Shown: positions 45,189 to 54,782, counted from the stretch's first letter. The stretch: DNA of 64,000 nucleotides from Akkermansia muciniphila (GCA_945870025.1 CAMBQN010000002.1:1-64000); one strand, 5' to 3'. Notes: generated by a model from the letters alone, not told the origin. Numbers and translations are program-made.

Positions 45189-45323
45189 ATGGACACACTG
45201 ACATTTGGCCTCACCCTGCTCGTCGTCGGCATGGGCGGCACGCTGGTGGCACTGGCCACACTCGCCTTATTGATGGAACTCTTGAAAAAGATATTTCCTC
45301 ATCACAACTCCGAAGCCAAATAA
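45189..45323 (+). CDS. oadG: oxaloacetate decarboxylase gamma chain-like small membrane protein
   Basis: A 44-residue protein with one transmembrane helix (GLTLLVVGMGGTLVALATLALLM segment, residues 6-28) followed by a basic/His-containing tail (KKIFPHH). An AAAGGAG site precedes the ATG. Position directly before oadB and topology match the gamma subunit of Na+-translocating decarboxylases, which anchors the complex and may bind zinc through the C-terminal tail. It is at the short end of the family. Confidence 0.78.
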   Translation: MDTLTFGLTLLVVGMGGTLVALATLALLMELLKKIFPHHNSEAK

Positions 45324-45347
45324 GACGCCGGACAACAGGAGATCACC

Positions 45348-46499
45348 ATGTTCGAAGCAATCATGAATGGGTTGAGCGGTCTGGGTGCGGGCGTGGCCCA
45401 TTTGCAAGGGTCCAATCTCGTGATGATCGCGGTTGGCGGCGTGCTGCTCTACCTCGCGATCAAGAAGGATGTCGAACCGCTGCTGCTGGTGCCGATCGGC
45501 TTCGGCGCCATTCTGGTCAACATTCCCCTAGCCAACCTGATGGGCGAGGGCGGCTTTCTGCGCACCATTTACAACATGGGCATCGCCAACGAGCTTTTTC
45601 CCCTCCTGATCTTCATCGGCATCGGCGCCATGACTGACTTCGGTCCGTTGCTGGAGAATCCGAAGATCTTTCTACTGGGTGCCGCCGGCCAGTTCGGCAT
45701 CTTCCTGACGATCGGGCTGGCCCTGCTCTTCGGTTTCGACAAGCTGGACGCCGTGACGATCGGCGTCATTGGCGCCTGCGACGGGCCGACGGCCATCTTT
45801 GTGGCTTCGCGCTACGCCCCCCATCTGCTCGCGGCCGTCTCCGTCGCGGCCTACTCCTACATGTCGCTGGTGCCGATCATCCAGCCCCCCATCATGCGGC
45901 TGCTGACCACCGAGAAGGAGCGCGCCATCAACATGACCGAGCGGGCCAAAAAGACGGCGCCGGTATCGAAAAACGCCCGGATCATCTTTCCGATCATGGT
46001 GACCATTTTCGGCGGCCTGGTCGCCCCTCAGGGGCTTCCCCTGATCGCCACGATCATGCTCGGCAACCTGATGCGGGAATGCGGCGTGGTGAGCCGCCTG
46101 ACCAAGGCCACCGAGAACGAGATCGCCAACGTGGTGACGCTCTTCCTGGGCATCTCCATCGGCGCCACGATGGACGGCGTCGCGTTCCTAACTACGCAGA
46201 CCCTGATGATCCTGATGTTCGGCTTCGTGGCCATCTGCCTGGACACCGTGTGCGGCGTTCTCTTCGGCAAGCTCATGTGCTTCCTGACTGGAGGCCGGAT
46301 CAACCCCCTGATCGGGGCGGCGGGCATTTCGGCGTATCCCATGGCCGCGCGGGTCGTGCAGAAGGAGGGTCTGAAACACAACCCGTCCAACTACCTGCTG
46401 ATGCATGCCGTGGGAGCCAACACCGGCGGGCAGATCGGCTCGGTCATGGCTGCGGCCATCATGCTGTCGGTGCTCAAAGGCATGGGCATCATTCCGTAA
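45348..46499 (+). CDS. oadB: sodium ion-translocating decarboxylase beta subunit
   Basis: This 383-residue polytopic membrane protein couples decarboxylation of biotin-bound carboxylate to Na+ export. Conserved features of OadB/MmdB/GcdB are seen: KKDVEPLLLVPIGFGAILVN spread over the first helices, GAMTDFGPLL, the CDGPTAIF motif with the key Asp, and the SLVPIIQPP loop. No alpha (carboxyltransferase) or biotin-carrier subunit is in the window, so substrate is unresolved. Its last 11 bases overlap the convergent hydF end. Confidence 0.95.
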   Translation: MFEAIMNGLSGLGAGVAHLQGSNLVMIAVGGVLLYLAIKKDVEPLLLVPIGFGAILVNIPLANLMGEGGFLRTIYNMGIANELFPLLIFIGIGAMTDFGPLLENPKIFLLGAAGQFGIFLTIGLALLFGFDKLDAVTIGVIGACDGPTAIFVASRYAPHLLAAVSVAAYSYMSLVPIIQPPIMRLLTTEKERAINMTERAKKTAPVSKNARIIFPIMVTIFGGLVAPQGLPLIATIMLGNLMRECGVVSRLTKATENEIANVVTLFLGISIGATMDGVAFLTTQTLMILMFGFVAICLDTVCGVLFGKLMCFLTGGRINPLIGAAGISAYPMAARVVQKEGLKHNPSNYLLMHAVGANTGGQIGSVMAAAIMLSVLKGMGIIP

Positions 46500-47760
46500 C
46501 GGCCGTGATTCGGCTAAACGGCTTGAGCACGCGTTCCAACGTTGCAGGCCCCTGGAGATACGAGAGCAGAACACCGTAGTTGGTGATGGGCACGCCCACG
46601 GTTTCCAAGTCGCGCAAACGGGCCTGGAGTTTCTGTGCGCTGATCATGCAGCCCCCGCAGTGGATGATCAATGTGTACTGCTCCAACTGCTTGTTGTCTT
46701 GAAACTCGCGGCCGAAGTTGTGCTCGATCGTGACGCCTGGATAGTGTTTTGCAAAATGGTTCGGGATCTGCACCGTGCCGATATCTTCGCCAATCCGTGA
46801 ATGATTGCACGCCTCCACGATGAGGACCTTGTCCCCGGATTTCACGGTCTCGAGCGCTTTCACGCCGGCGGCAAAGGTGTGGAGCCTGCCGCGGCTGAAA
46901 TAATTGATCATCACAATCGAGAAGGTGGTTAATCCGATGTCCGGGGGGCACCAGTCTTTCATGATGTCCATGGCTTGAGAGTCGGTAATCATCGTGTGCG
47001 GGCGTTTCTTGAAATTCTTCAGAAAGCGCTGAAACCGCGTGTTCTCTTCTTCCGCCTGTTCGCGCGCACCGCGGGCTTTGCCTAAATCCAAGCGGAACGA
47101 GACCGGATAGGCCCAGTGCCTGGTGATGTATTCTTCGACCATGGCCTGGGGGCGCAAGAAACGGCCCGGCGGCGTCTCGACATCCATGGGAATGATCAAA
47201 ACGTAGTATTCGTCTTTTCGGACAAAGGGGAGCAGCTCGGTGGTGTCTTGTTTCGGGGTATAGTTCTTTAGAATGAAATCAATGAGTCCGGCGCGGTATT
47301 TGACATTGTTTGCCTCGATATGAATCTTCTTGTAGAACCGAAGCAGGTCCAGCGCTTCCTCGATCGGCGCCGTCGGGGTCGGGTCAAAGTGATTATAGAC
47401 AATGAGAATTTGCTTGTCTAAATCGCGCGCTTTCTCGATGACGTCCTGTTCGGTGCGGATATCCCGTGTCGCCGGATCAATGACCAGAAGCACCAGGTCG
47501 CATTCTTTCAAGTCGTTCAATGTCTTGTGGCGCTTCTTCTCGCCGAGTTTCCCGGTTTCGTCCAATCCCGCCGTATCGAAGAGCTTCACCGGGCCAATGC
47601 CGTGGATTTCCTGCAAAGCGATTTGGGTGTCGGCCGTGGTGCCGGGTGTCGGGTCGACAATCGAGGTTTCCTGCTGGGTCAGCAAATTCATCACCGAGCT
47701 CTTGCCCGAGTTCATTTTGCCAAAAATCCCGATGTGATCTCTTTCCACGAGTACAGACAT
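46489..47760 (-). CDS. hydF: [FeFe]-hydrogenase H-cluster maturation GTPase
   Basis: This 423-residue scaffold builds the di-iron centre and delivers it to the hydrogenase encoded at 268-2022. It has an Era-like GTPase domain (G1 GKMNSGKSS, G3 DTAG), a dimerisation domain and a C-terminal [4Fe-4S] domain with the ligands CNHSR and HCGGC about 50 residues apart. ATG 47760 has no Shine-Dalgarno but sits 7 bases behind a strong -10 box, so the mRNA is probably leaderless. HydE and HydG are not in the window. Confidence 0.95.
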   Translation of the reverse strand: MSVLVERDHIGIFGKMNSGKSSVMNLLTQQETSIVDPTPGTTADTQIALQEIHGIGPVKLFDTAGLDETGKLGEKKRHKTLNDLKECDLVLLVIDPATRDIRTEQDVIEKARDLDKQILIVYNHFDPTPTAPIEEALDLLRFYKKIHIEANNVKYRAGLIDFILKNYTPKQDTTELLPFVRKDEYYVLIIPMDVETPPGRFLRPQAMVEEYITRHWAYPVSFRLDLGKARGAREQAEEENTRFQRFLKNFKKRPHTMITDSQAMDIMKDWCPPDIGLTTFSIVMINYFSRGRLHTFAAGVKALETVKSGDKVLIVEACNHSRIGEDIGTVQIPNHFAKHYPGVTIEHNFGREFQDNKQLEQYTLIIHCGGCMISAQKLQARLRDLETVGVPITNYGVLLSYLQGPATLERVLKPFSRITAVTE

Positions 47761-47767
47761 GGGGGAA

Positions 47768-47796
47768 AGTGTACGCCTCGCGCTGCGAGGTGTCAA
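47768..47796 (-). promoter_or_regulatory. consensus promoter for a leaderless hydF transcript, with palindrome in the spacer
   Basis: On the minus strand, perfect TTGACA (47796-47791), a 17-base spacer and TACACT (47773-47768) are followed after 7 bases by the hydF ATG. The spacer contains the palindrome CCTCGCGCTGCGAGG (47776-47790), well placed to be an operator. Confidence 0.75.
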
Positions 47797-47823
47797 GGGA
47801 AGCGCCATTCTCACTATGGCCTC

Positions 47824-49470
47824 TCAGCCCAGTCCGAGTCCCGCAACCTCCAGACGATGAACCCCTTTCGGACGGTAATGCAGACGGTTGCTGATTCCCA
47901 TGAGTTCGGAACAGAGATAGATGATGCTCAGCCACATTTCTGTGCCCTGCAGTCCCGGCGTGAAACCTGGTCGTGAGGCATCCTGCTCCAGCTCAAAACT
48001 GAACCCCTGATGCTCCACCCATTTTGAGATCGCCCGCTTCAGATGACGGGAAGCGACCTCCTGGATTTCAGCGCTTCTGTAGTCCGTCTGCTTGCCGATG
48101 AGCCAGAGGGGGTGAATGATGTCGAGCGTCATGCACGCGTTGCCGCAGTCTTCACGGAAGATCGTGGTATTCCGTGTATGCGCCAACACCGAATCAACGG
48201 CCTCCTTCACGCACGGCAGCGGTTTTCCAAATTGGGCATAGGTGCCCCGAGTCAGCCGATAAAAGCCATTGACGGGCTGAACCCATTTTTCTTCCGGTGT
48301 GGGTTTGCCCCAAAGGCCCAGAATAGGGTCCACATGCGTCGCGAGCCAGCCCCAGAGCGGCTCGAGCCTTTTTCGGGAATGAAAATATTTTGCATTGAAA
48401 TAGGCGCCCGTTCCAAAAGCATCCAACCAGTCACCGGCCCCCCAGGCGTTCGTCTCCCAGTTCAGGGCGTCAAGGGCCTGGAGCAGGCTATCGGTATCCA
48501 TGTTCTCAACCGCGCTCACCGGATAGCGCAGATGGGATCCGAGCGTTTCCAGTGCATACCCGACAGCCAGAATCGGATAGCGGAAGGCCTGGTGTTCAAA
48601 CGTGGGGCGCCTGTCGGAAGGGAGACCGGGCCCCATGAAAAGACCGCTGTTTTTGTCCTGCGTGTCCTGCAAGGTTTCGATCAGCCGTTCCCGGGGCTGC
48701 ACCGGCGGGAGCATTCCGAACATAGCCATGATCTCAACGGCATCACAGAGCGGACGGAGTTCGGCTTTTCCGCCAGGCGTGTCGACGTAATTCTTCCCGT
48801 CCGACGATTCGCATCGCTTCAGCACGGCCGGAAGCTGGGTTCTTACCGTCTCTTCAAACTGTTCCAGGATTCCTTCCCAGCCGGAACCGCTGTTCTTCTG
48901 TTTCCTGGAAGCCCGGCGGTCACGGATGACCCGAGCAGGATTGCCTCCCACAATGGCGTATTCCGGAACATCGCGAGTCACCACCGCCCCGGCCGCCAGA
49001 ATGGCGTGGCTGCCGACGGTCACACCGTCGAGCACCACCACATGCGCGCCCACCCAGACATCGTCGCCAATCGTGATTCCTTCTATCGTGACCCGTTGTT
49101 TGTGAACCGGAATGGAAAGGTCATCAAAGGAGTGATTCGCTCCGGCCAGTGTTACCAGAGAGGCCACGCGAACGCCATTTCCAAGAATTACTTTTCCATG
49201 GATGCTGGTAAACGGATTGATGGAGCAGTCTTCGCCGATGGAAAGCTCACCGCGAACCAAGGCATGGGCCGCAATATAACTGCGCGCCCCGATCTTCAGC
49301 TTTTCCGCAAAGACCCGTGCCTTCGGTGAAATAAAGGCTTCAGGGCTGATTTCAGCTTCGTATTCCGATGCCAATCGTGCGTGTAGCGCGTTCTGTTCCT
49401 GCTGTACTTCAGGGGAAAAAGGGAACCCCGTCCAGGGGAGATAATCGAGCTCTCGAGATTCGGTGCTCAT
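47824..49470 (-). CDS. hexapeptide-repeat acetyltransferase fused to an unknown helical domain
   Basis: Residues 1-190 form a left-handed beta-helix O-acetyltransferase of the maltose/galactoside type, with the catalytic His113 in GANHSFDD and the coil IGDDVWVGAHVVVLDG. Residues 195-548 are a separate domain, probably helical: repeated aromatic-rich segments (WGAGDWLDAFGTG, WGWLATHVDPILGLWG, CGNACMTLDIIHPLWL) recall alpha/alpha-toroid glycosidases, but I recognise no catalytic motif. It ends the sugar operon, 20 bases after the URO-D-like gene. The domain pairing looks unusual. Confidence 0.75.
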   Translation of the reverse strand: MSTESRELDYLPWTGFPFSPEVQQEQNALHARLASEYEAEISPEAFISPKARVFAEKLKIGARSYIAAHALVRGELSIGEDCSINPFTSIHGKVILGNGVRVASLVTLAGANHSFDDLSIPVHKQRVTIEGITIGDDVWVGAHVVVLDGVTVGSHAILAAGAVVTRDVPEYAIVGGNPARVIRDRRASRKQKNSGSGWEGILEQFEETVRTQLPAVLKRCESSDGKNYVDTPGGKAELRPLCDAVEIMAMFGMLPPVQPRERLIETLQDTQDKNSGLFMGPGLPSDRRPTFEHQAFRYPILAVGYALETLGSHLRYPVSAVENMDTDSLLQALDALNWETNAWGAGDWLDAFGTGAYFNAKYFHSRKRLEPLWGWLATHVDPILGLWGKPTPEEKWVQPVNGFYRLTRGTYAQFGKPLPCVKEAVDSVLAHTRNTTIFREDCGNACMTLDIIHPLWLIGKQTDYRSAEIQEVASRHLKRAISKWVEHQGFSFELEQDASRPGFTPGLQGTEMWLSIIYLCSELMGISNRLHYRPKGVHRLEVAGLGLG

Positions 49471-49490
49471 GCGGGATTCCCATGCCGATT

Positions 49491-50576
49491 CTATAAGCGG
49501 CTGACGATGGAACTGGCTCGTTCGAAGAACCAGGTGAGCGTATCGTGCTCCACTTCCGGCGGGATCGAATGGTCGGAGTGGACGATGTACCCGCTGCCGG
49601 CTTTCAGGACCGGGATGATCTTGCGGTTGATTTCTTCCTCGATCTGCGCCCGGTCATTGCTTCCGATGATGCGGATGTCGATGCCGCCGCAGAAAGCAAT
49701 CTTGTCGCCGAACATGGCCGCCAGCCGCGGCAAGTCCATGCCGGCTTTGACCTCCATGGCCTGCAGGCAGTCCATGCCGGCCCGGATCAGGCCCGGCACC
49801 AGCGGCTCCACAAAGCCGCAAGAATGCACGAGCACCTTCATGCCCCGTGCATGCGCGTCGTCAAAGAGGAGCTTGTGGCCAGGCTCGACCAGTTCCTGAT
49901 ACATGGCCGGAGACATGAAGGGCTTGTCCTTGAACCCCATGTCCTCGTAGTACCACATGAAATCGGGCGCCCCTTCCTCGGCGAAGAGCACGGCCTGATG
50001 CATGAGTGTCATCTTGGCGAAGGTCATCACCATGTCCAGAACCCATTCGGGGTCGAGCGCCATGCCCATGAGCATGTACTCATGGCCGCAGACGGGGTGC
50101 ATCTGTTCGAAGGGCGCCACGCCGGACCAGCAGAACGCGCGCCCCTCGGCCGCCGCCCGCGCCTTCTCGTGGCGATACCCCTCGAAGTTGATGCGGCGCC
50201 GGTCCACCGTGAGCAGGTGCGGCTTGATCAAATCCTCCCATGCGGGCCGTTCCTTGACCTTGAAATCCACATGCTCCGGCGTTCCGCTTTTTGCCTTAAA
50301 CCAACGCAACGTGGCGCCGTTGCCATTGATGACCAGCTTGGTCTCTTCTGTTTCCTCCAGTAGCTGATCCTGGAAGTCCAGATCGGCCGTGCTGTTGAGC
50401 CAGCCGCCCCCGCGCCAGCTCATGTCAAAGTGCGTGCAGACATCCTCGTCCTTCTGCAGCTTGCCTTGCTCGAGGTATTTCTGATGGGTTTCGCCCCACA
50501 GGCCATCCCCATGCGGGAGTTCATCTACGGATTTGCGACTCAAGGCGTTCAGCATGCGTTCTTTGTGTGTCATCAT
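49491..50576 (-). CDS. URO-D superfamily protein with corrinoid-methyltransferase-type zinc motif
   Basis: This 361-residue TIM barrel has His251-Ser-Cys253 and Cys296, the HxC...C zinc site of MtaA/MtbA-type methyltransferases, and opens with the family's NALSRKSVDELPHGDGLWGE region. It is the sixth gene of a sugar operon with three Gfo/Idh/MocA dehydrogenases. This repeats the association seen at 29416-30426. A role in methyl-group removal from methylated sugars is an inference; true HemE is unlikely. Confidence 0.8.
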   Translation of the reverse strand: MMTHKERMLNALSRKSVDELPHGDGLWGETHQKYLEQGKLQKDEDVCTHFDMSWRGGGWLNSTADLDFQDQLLEETEETKLVINGNGATLRWFKAKSGTPEHVDFKVKERPAWEDLIKPHLLTVDRRRINFEGYRHEKARAAAEGRAFCWSGVAPFEQMHPVCGHEYMLMGMALDPEWVLDMVMTFAKMTLMHQAVLFAEEGAPDFMWYYEDMGFKDKPFMSPAMYQELVEPGHKLLFDDAHARGMKVLVHSCGFVEPLVPGLIRAGMDCLQAMEVKAGMDLPRLAAMFGDKIAFCGGIDIRIIGSNDRAQIEEEINRKIIPVLKAGSGYIVHSDHSIPPEVEHDTLTWFFERASSIVSRL

Positions 50577-50619
50577 GTGGGTACTCTCCTATTTCAGCTT
50601 TCCGTTTTCCGTGTTCTCT

Positions 50620-51528
50620 TCACGCCTGGGGGTTCGGCACAAAGACACCGCCTCTGCATTGCTTGAGGTAGTTCAGCGCGTGGACCTGACCCGTCATTTC
50701 CAGATCGTCGCGATAGACGGGGTCGTGCCATCCCTCGATGTCGATCGATCCCTTGAATCCGGCCCGGCGGAGATCGCTGATGATGTCGGTCCAGTTGCTG
50801 TCGCCAAATCCCGGCGTGCGGTGGAAGGCGAACGGATCCTTCCCGTAGACGCCGTGCTTCTGCACCACGTCGCGCAGGATCGTGGCATCCTTGCCATGCA
50901 CGTGGAAGATCCGGCTGGCCCACTGGCGCAGTTGTGGCATGGGGTCAATCAATGCGACCATCTGATGACAGGGCTCCCACTCCAGGCCGACGTTGGCAGC
51001 CGGCACGGCATCGAACATCAGTTGCCAGGCATCGGGATTGTGCGCGATGTTCCAGTCTCCACTGGCCCACGTGCCGCCCATGCTGCAGTTTTCAAAGGCC
51101 AGCCGGACGCCCTTATCCGCCGCACGCCGGGCCAGTTCCCCGAAGACCTGCTTGAAGCGCGGAATAGAATCCTGGATGGGCTTGCCGCGGATCCGGCCTG
51201 TGAATCCGGCCACAACGTCGGTGCCGAACAGGTGCGCGTGGTTGATCAGCGCCGTCCATCCCTTGCGGCTTTCCTTGTCCTTCTCGTCGTTCTCCAGCGG
51301 ATTGCCAAAGATGCCGAGGGAGCTGATGACCACATCCCGGTTGCCGATGGCTTCCTTCACGTTCCGGGCAAGCTGCTTCAAGTCGGTGTCACCGAGTGTT
51401 TGCCAGAAGGTCAGCGAGAGGCTCTCAAAGCCGTGCGGCAGGATCTGCCGGATGTATTCCCCTGTATTCTTCCCTCCGCCGACCAGCGTTCCGATCCGTA
51501 TGTCGTGATGATTCTCGTGCGGTGTCAT
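50620..51528 (-). CDS. sugar phosphate isomerase/epimerase-type TIM barrel
   Basis: The 302-residue protein belongs to the AP-endonuclease 2 / xylose-isomerase-like superfamily. Metal-binding residues are visible as RLAFENCS (Glu), LEWEPCH (Glu, His), FHVHGKDA (His) and DIEGWHDP (Glu), the usual strand-end positions. ATG 51528 (AGGGAT upstream) is preferred; the longer frame overlaps the preceding oxidoreductase gene. It is likely to epimerise or isomerise a keto-sugar made by the adjacent dehydrogenases. Confidence 0.82.
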   Translation of the reverse strand: MTPHENHHDIRIGTLVGGGKNTGEYIRQILPHGFESLSLTFWQTLGDTDLKQLARNVKEAIGNRDVVISSLGIFGNPLENDEKDKESRKGWTALINHAHLFGTDVVAGFTGRIRGKPIQDSIPRFKQVFGELARRAADKGVRLAFENCSMGGTWASGDWNIAHNPDAWQLMFDAVPAANVGLEWEPCHQMVALIDPMPQLRQWASRIFHVHGKDATILRDVVQKHGVYGKDPFAFHRTPGFGDSNWTDIISDLRRAGFKGSIDIEGWHDPVYRDDLEMTGQVHALNYLKQCRGGVFVPNPQA

Positions 51529-51544
51529 ATCCCTGTTCCCTTTT

Positions 51545-52582
51545 CTATCCTTTGACCTTGACCTCGCGGCCCTTTTCCGCGCTTTCGATGGCCGCAAAGA
51601 CCATGGACAGACTCTTGATGTTGTCACTGGAGGTGGTCTCAGGCGTGACGCCTTCCCGCAGACAGCGAACGAACTCCGCGATCTGGCCGCCGTGTCCGAT
51701 CGGCTTCGTTGCGTCCGCAAAAGGCAAAGGGGCGATGTCCTCCACCTGGCTGAAAGGCGTTGCGCCCTTTGTGACCGCCTGCGCCTGGAAGCCACGGTAG
51801 CCGTCCCATCTCAAGCTACCGCGCGTTCCGATGCCATGCCAGACGCTTTCCCATGAGGTGGCCAATCCTTCCGAGCACCAACTGCCCCGGTAGGTATAGA
51901 TCACCCCGTTGCTCATCGTGAACACGGCAATCGCCGAGGCGCCATGGGCATACCACGAGCCGGCCGGGTTCCACTCCTTGCAGTAGACCGACACCGGGTC
52001 TCCGCCGCACAGCAGGCGCGCGGCATCGAAGGTGTGGATGGCCATGTCGAGCAAGAGCACATGCTGCATCTGCTCCCGGAAGCCGCCGAAGTGGGCGCCA
52101 ATGAAGAAATCGGAACTCAGCGTGGTTAGCGGCCCCAGCCGCTCGGAGGCGATCAGATCGCGCACGACCCGGATCTCCGGAAGGTAGCGGCGATTCTGCA
52201 TCACCGCATGCGTGCGACCGGCCTTGGCCGCCGCCCGCACCATGCGCCGGGCAGCGGTCATCGAGTCGGCCAACGGTTTTTCCCCGAGCACCTGGCAGCC
52301 GTGCCGGAACGACTCCAGCGCAACCGCGGCATGCGCTTCGGGCACGGTGCAATCGAAGACGATGTCCGGCTTGGTCTTCTTCAATACTTTCCGGAGATCC
52401 GTCCCGACCACGGCCGATTCCAGATGGAATTGCTCGGCCCGCTTACGGGCGCTCTCCTCCACCCGGTCAACCAGACCCACGATCTGAAGTTCGGGCATGG
52501 ACGCCACCGGCTTGAGCCAGGCTTCGCTGATGCCGCCGCAACCAACAAGAACCACACGAAAGGGATGATTCATATTCCTCAT
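51545..52582 (-). CDS. Gfo/Idh/MocA family oxidoreductase
   Basis: An NAD(P)-dependent sugar or inositol-type dehydrogenase of 345 residues: an N-terminal Rossmann fold with [13 protein letters not shown], the GEKPLADS strand with the conserved Lys in EKP, and a C-terminal alpha/beta domain carrying DMAIHTFD (catalytic Asp/His). The start at 52582 overlaps the upstream stop by ATGA; an in-frame ATG at 52573 behind GAGGAA is an alternative. Substrate unknown. Confidence 0.88.
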   Translation of the reverse strand: MRNMNHPFRVVLVGCGGISEAWLKPVASMPELQIVGLVDRVEESARKRAEQFHLESAVVGTDLRKVLKKTKPDIVFDCTVPEAHAAVALESFRHGCQVLGEKPLADSMTAARRMVRAAAKAGRTHAVMQNRRYLPEIRVVRDLIASERLGPLTTLSSDFFIGAHFGGFREQMQHVLLLDMAIHTFDAARLLCGGDPVSVYCKEWNPAGSWYAHGASAIAVFTMSNGVIYTYRGSWCSEGLATSWESVWHGIGTRGSLRWDGYRGFQAQAVTKGATPFSQVEDIAPLPFADATKPIGHGGQIAEFVRCLREGVTPETTSSDNIKSLSMVFAAIESAEKGREVKVKG

Positions 52583-53574
52583 TTTTTTTCGAAGGCGGCA
52601 TCAAAGGCCGCCCGGGACGGCATGAAGTCGAGCTGCTTGACAAACGCGCAGGCTTCGCGGGCGCCATCCTCGCGGTCCATCCCGCTGTCTTCCCACTCCA
52701 CGGAAAGCGGGCCGCTGTAGCCGATCGCATTCAGCGCGCGGATGATCCGCTCGAAGTCCACGTTGCCGCGGCCCAGTGACCGAAAATCCCAGAACCGCCG
52801 CGCATCGCCGAAGGTCAGATGTCCGCCGAACACGCCGGACAGGCCCGGCGTCTGGCGCCATGCCACGTCCTTCATGTGGACATGGAAGATGCGGTCGCGG
52901 AACCGTTCGATGAACGCCACGTAGTCCACGCCCTGATAGCCGAGGTGACTCGGGTCGTAGTTAAACCCGAAGGCCGGATGGCCGTCGACCGCCTCAAGGG
53001 CGCGCTCGGCCGAGACGATGTCGAAAGCGATTTCCGTGGGATGGACCTCCAGCGCGAACTTCACGCCGAGTTTCTGGTACTCGTCCAGAATCGGTTTCCA
53101 CCGCTTGCCAAAGTCTTGGTAGCCCGCATCGATCATCGCCGGCGAGACCGGCGGGAAGGCATAGAGCAGGGGCCAGATCGAACTTCCGGTAAAGCCGTTG
53201 ACCACGCTCACGCCCAGCCGCTTCGCGGCCTTCGCCGTCTGGATCACGTCTTTGGCCGCGCGCCGGCGCACCCCTTCCGGATTGCCGTCACCCCAGATGT
53301 GCGGCGGGAGAATGGTCTTGTGCCGTTCGTCGATCCGGTCGCAGACCGCCTGGCTCACGAGGTGCGTGCTGATCGAGAACAGCTTGAGTCCGTGCTGTTC
53401 CAGCAGTGCGCGCTTGGCCTTGCAATAGGCGGCATCCGCTTTCTCGACCTCAAAATGGTCGCCCCAGCAGGCCAACTCAAGGCCATCGTAGCCGAGCGCC
53501 TTTGCCTTTTGGCAAAGCGTCTCCAGTTTCAAATCCGCCCATTGCCCTGTAAATAACGTAACCGGTCTAGCCAT
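52579..53574 (-). CDS. sugar phosphate isomerase/epimerase-type TIM barrel
   Basis: This 331-residue metal-dependent TIM barrel has candidate ligands in [10 protein letters not shown] (Glu), FNYDPSHLG (Asp, His), FHVHMKDV (His) and LSVEWEDS (Glu). [10 protein letters not shown] near the N-terminus is typical of the IolE/IolI-like group. It lies 27 bases after one Gfo/Idh/MocA gene and overlaps the next, a pairing common in inositol- and keto-sugar pathways, where a dehydrogenase-made ketone is epimerised or dehydrated. Confidence 0.85.
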   Translation of the reverse strand: MARPVTLFTGQWADLKLETLCQKAKALGYDGLELACWGDHFEVEKADAAYCKAKRALLEQHGLKLFSISTHLVSQAVCDRIDERHKTILPPHIWGDGNPEGVRRRAAKDVIQTAKAAKRLGVSVVNGFTGSSIWPLLYAFPPVSPAMIDAGYQDFGKRWKPILDEYQKLGVKFALEVHPTEIAFDIVSAERALEAVDGHPAFGFNYDPSHLGYQGVDYVAFIERFRDRIFHVHMKDVAWRQTPGLSGVFGGHLTFGDARRFWDFRSLGRGNVDFERIIRALNAIGYSGPLSVEWEDSGMDREDGAREACAFVKQLDFMPSRAAFDAAFEKK

Positions 53575-53601
53575 GACAGTATCCTCCTCTTTGAGCCGGG
53601 C

Positions 53602-54771
53602 TTACAGCGCCGGCATTTTTGTCCATTTCTGATTGCTCTTCGAACTCTTGACCACCGTTTCGATAAACGCCATGCCGCGCACGCCATCCTCCACGGTCGG
53701 GAAATCCAGAGCTGCGGCCGGCACCTTCTTCCCGGCCTGCGCCAGCGCCACGGCCGCTGCGAAGCTGCGGTAGAGATTCGCGAATGCCTCCAGGTACCCT
53801 TCCGGGTGACCGGCCGGCAGGCGTGTAGCCTTGAGCGCGGGGGCCGAGAGGAAGCCATAGCCGCCACCCGTGCGCAGGATCTGCCGTGGACGGTCCGGCC
53901 ACTTGAGGATCAGCGTGTTGGGATCCTCCTGATGCCATTCGAGGCCGCCTTTCTCGCCATAGATTCGGATCGCCAACGCGTTCTCCTCGTCAATCGAAAT
54001 CTGGCTGGTGCTGAGAATGCCACGGGCGCCGCCCGTGAAGCGCAGCAGCACGTTGCCGTCGTCTTCCAGCTTCCGCCCCGTGACGAAGGTGGTCAGCTCG
54101 GCGCAGACGGACTCGATCTGCAGCCCGGTGATGTACTCTGCCAGGTTTTCCGCGTGCGAACCAATGTCGCCGATGCAGCAACTCGCGCCAGCGCGCGTGG
54201 GATCGGTCCGCCAGTCGGCCTGCTTCTGGCCGGTCGCCTCCAGCAGCGAAGCCAGCCACCCTTGCGGGTATTCGGCCACGATCTTGCGGATCTTTCCCAG
54301 TTGGCCGGAGCGCACCCGTTCGCGGGCTTCCTTGACCATGGGGTAGCCGGTGTAGTTGTGGGTCAGCGCGAAGATCAGTCCGGTTTTACGCACCAGAGCC
54401 GCCAGGGCGCGGGCCTCCTTGAGGTTGAACGCCAGCGGCTTGTCGCAGATCACATGGACGCCGTGCTCCAGCGCCAGCTTCGCCACGGGATAGTGCATGT
54501 GGTTGGGCGTGACGATGCTCACGCAATCCATGCGTTCACCTTCCGGCAGTTCCTTCTCCCGCTTGAACATCTCGGCGTATGAACCGTAGACCCGGTTGGC
54601 CGGCAGGAACAGATCCGCGCCCGACGCCTGGGACTTGGCCGGATCGGCGCTGAACGCACCGCAGACCAGCTCAATCTGTCCATCCAACTGAGCGGCCATG
54701 CGGTGTACCGCGCCGATAAACGCCCCGCGTCCGCCGCCGACCATACCCATTCGTATCTTGCGAACTGCCAT
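53602..54771 (-). CDS. Gfo/Idh/MocA family oxidoreductase
   Basis: This 389-residue NAD(P)-dependent dehydrogenase starts at ATG 54771 behind GGGAGATAGG. The Rossmann loop GMVGGGRGAFIG differs from the two sister proteins, and CDKPLAFN contributes the conserved Lys-Pro. The catalytic region reads CCIGDIGSHAEN (Asp, His). The longer open frame to 55053 is a shadow. It is second in the seven-gene operon. Confidence 0.88.
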   Translation of the reverse strand: MAVRKIRMGMVGGGRGAFIGAVHRMAAQLDGQIELVCGAFSADPAKSQASGADLFLPANRVYGSYAEMFKREKELPEGERMDCVSIVTPNHMHYPVAKLALEHGVHVICDKPLAFNLKEARALAALVRKTGLIFALTHNYTGYPMVKEARERVRSGQLGKIRKIVAEYPQGWLASLLEATGQKQADWRTDPTRAGASCCIGDIGSHAENLAEYITGLQIESVCAELTTFVTGRKLEDDGNVLLRFTGGARGILSTSQISIDEENALAIRIYGEKGGLEWHQEDPNTLILKWPDRPRQILRTGGGYGFLSAPALKATRLPAGHPEGYLEAFANLYRSFAAAVALAQAGKKVPAAALDFPTVEDGVRGMAFIETVVKSSKSNQKWTKMPAL

Positions 54772-54782
54772 ACCTATCTCCC

